Part shown: positions 62,651 through 64,000 of the stretch, one piece after another
Numbering within the stretch: the first letter of the stretch is position 1
Layout of the letters: each line of letters opens with the position of its first letter
NCBI GenBank assembly: GCA_038200275.1
Contig: JBBPYC010000025.1
Location: 11,046-75,045, forward strand
DNA: 64,000 nt
Source of the DNA: JBBPYC01 sp038200275
GTDB lineage: Bacteria; Pseudomonadota; Gammaproteobacteria; Burkholderiales; Burkholderiaceae_C
Direction: 5' to 3'
Translations under genes and position numbers: made by a program
Notes under the pieces: generated by a model
The model's database searches: none
The model's input: only the letters and a program-made list of their open reading frames with translations
What the model was told of the DNA's origin: nothing

Positions 62651-64000
62651 ATGGATCTTCAAACCACCATCTACATCGCGGTCGGGCTGAGCTTCGCGCT
62701 CTACATCGGCATCGCGATCTGGGCGCGAGCCGGCTCCACCAGCGAGTTCTACGCAGCCGGTGGCAGCGTCCACCCGGTCACCAACGGCATGGCGACAGCG
62801 GCCGACTGGATGAGCGCCGCGTCGTTCATCTCGATGGCCGGGCTGATTTCGAACATGGGCTACGGCGGCGCGCTGTTCCTGATGGGCTGGACCGGCGGCT
62901 ACGTGTTGCTGGCGATGCTGCTGGCACCGTACTTGCGCAAGTTCGGCAAGTTCACGGTGCCGCAGTTCATCGGCGACAGGTTCTATTCGAAGTCGGCCAG
63001 CACGATTGCAGTGGTCTGCCTGCTGACCGCATCGATCACCTACATCATTGGCCAGATGACTGGCGTGGGCATCGCGTTTTCGCGCTTCCTGGGTGTTTCT
63101 TCGGACACCGGCATCTACGTCGGCATGGCGATTGTGTTCGCCTATGCGGTGTTCGGCGGCATGAAGGGGATCACCTACACGCAGGTCGCACAGTACATCG
63201 TACTGATCCTGGCCTACACGGTGCCGGCAGTGTTCATCTCGTTGCAGCTCACAGGCAGCGTGCTTCCGCAGATCGGCTTGGGCTCAAACCTGGTAGGGCA
63301 CGATTTCTCGCTGCTGTCCAAGCTTGACCAAGTGGTCACCGAACTCGGCTTCGGCCAGTACACGACATCGCTGCCCGGCAGCAAGCTCAACATGTTCATG
63401 TACACCCTGTCGCTGATGATAGGCACAGCGGGCTTGCCGCACGTGATCATGCGATTCTTCACCGTACCGTCGGTCAAAGCCGCGCGTTCTTCGGCTGGCT
63501 GGGCACTGGTCTTCATCGCAATCCTCTACACGACCGCACCCGCTGTGGCTGCGATGGCGAAGATGAATTTGCTGCGCACCGTGACGCCTGGCGTCGTGAT
63601 GCAGGACACGAGCCCGTTCGCGGCCGACTCCGCGCTGAAGTATGACGAGCGTCCGGACTGGATGAAGCGTTGGGAAATCACCGGCCTGTTGAAGTTCGAA
63701 GACAAGAACGGCGACGGCCGTATCCAGTACTACAACGACAAGACAAAGGACGCTGCCGTATTGCAGAAAGCGCAGGCCGCTGGTTGGAAAGGAAACGAAC
63801 TCGACGTGAATGCCGACATCATCGTGCTGGCGAACCCGGAGATCGCGCTGTTGCCCAACTGGGTGATTGCGTTGGTCGCGGCAGGCGGTCTGGCTGCGGC
63901 GTTGTCCACCGCAGCGGGGCTGCTGATGGCGATCTCAGCGGCGGTTTCGCACGACTTGATCAAGAACGTGTTCAACCCCAACATCAGCGAGAAAAACGAG
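62651..64000 (+). CDS. sodium:solute symporter (VC_2705/ActP-like), 3' end outside window
   Basis: At least 450 codons are open to the window end, with no stop, so the gene is cut by the window boundary. The product begins MDLQTTIYIAVGLSFALYIG and has SSS-family features: YAAGGSVHPVTNGMATAADW, SAASFISMAGLI, and LSLMIGTAGLPHVIMRFF. A hydrophilic insertion at about 320-390 contains DKNGDGRI with Ca-binding-like spacing (D351, N353, D355). It likely imports a short organic acid such as acetate, coupled to sodium or protons. The preceding DUF4212 gene is its small subunit. Confidence 0.93.
   Translation, partial: MDLQTTIYIAVGLSFALYIGIAIWARAGSTSEFYAAGGSVHPVTNGMATAADWMSAASFISMAGLISNMGYGGALFLMGWTGGYVLLAMLLAPYLRKFGKFTVPQFIGDRFYSKSASTIAVVCLLTASITYIIGQMTGVGIAFSRFLGVSSDTGIYVGMAIVFAYAVFGGMKGITYTQVAQYIVLILAYTVPAVFISLQLTGSVLPQIGLGSNLVGHDFSLLSKLDQVVTELGFGQYTTSLPGSKLNMFMYTLSLMIGTAGLPHVIMRFFTVPSVKAARSSAGWALVFIAILYTTAPAVAAMAKMNLLRTVTPGVVMQDTSPFAADSALKYDERPDWMKRWEITGLLKFEDKNGDGRIQYYNDKTKDAAVLQKAQAAGWKGNELDVNADIIVLANPEIALLPNWVIALVAAGGLAAALSTAAGLLMAISAAVSHDLIKNVFNPNISEKNE

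Overview
This is a GC-rich, gene-dense bacterial window. Several features point to a betaproteobacterium of the order Burkholderiales, most likely Comamonadaceae-like: two Bug-type periplasmic receptors with a tripartite tricarboxylate transporter, the gene order glyQ–glyS–gmhB–plsC–ygjP-like metallopeptidase, aceK, and a leucine/isovalerate degradation set. This placement is inferred from gene families and gene order. I see no tRNA, rRNA, CRISPR array, complete insertion sequence or prophage.

Left part (1-15.1 kb). An MFS transporter (+) converges on a DUF3422 gene (-). Upstream of DUF3422 lies a large minus-strand cluster, in transcription order: TetR regulator, Gfo/Idh/MocA oxidoreductase, DUF993 TIM barrel, NAD-dependent epimerase-like protein, DapA-family lyase, TctC/TctB/TctA transporter, TIM-barrel isomerase, enolase-superfamily enzyme, second TIM-barrel isomerase. 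It looks like a complete uptake-plus-catabolism unit for a sugar acid or related polyhydroxy acid whose identity the sequence does not reveal.

Housekeeping block (15.2-23.3 kb, +). glyQ and glyS (glycyl-tRNA synthetase subunits) are separated by a two-gene toxin-antitoxin module (AbrB/MazE-type antitoxin and PIN-domain toxin) with its own -10 box and palindrome; the toxin stop overlaps the glyS start. gmhB, a PlsC-like acyltransferase, a YgjP-like peptidase, a hotdog thioesterase and isovaleryl-CoA dehydrogenase follow.

Middle (23.3-47.6 kb). This holds a sugar O-acetyltransferase, a LysR gene broken by a small deletion, a small secreted protein with tandem repeats followed by a strong terminator, carbonic anhydrase overlapping aceK, a thiolase, an exported M20 peptidase, an acyl-CoA dehydrogenase, a GAF-PAS4-GGDEF-EAL protein, a DUF1800/DUF1501 export pair, YchJ and DUF2239 genes with overlapping 3' ends, a HAD phosphatase, an MFS transporter, two accessory hypotheticals, and an operon of an orphan Bug protein, a GAF protein and a gamma-glutamyltransferase-like enzyme.

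Right part (47.9-64 kb, +). Leucine catabolism genes (methylcrotonyl-CoA carboxylase beta, acyl-CoA dehydrogenase, methylglutaconyl-CoA hydratase-like, carboxylase alpha) are interrupted by a five-gene HAAT/Liv-type ABC transporter operon. GhrA-like reductase, DUF1289, a 2-hydroxychromene-2-carboxylate isomerase-like protein, and a DUF4212/sodium:solute symporter pair follow; the symporter runs off the window end.
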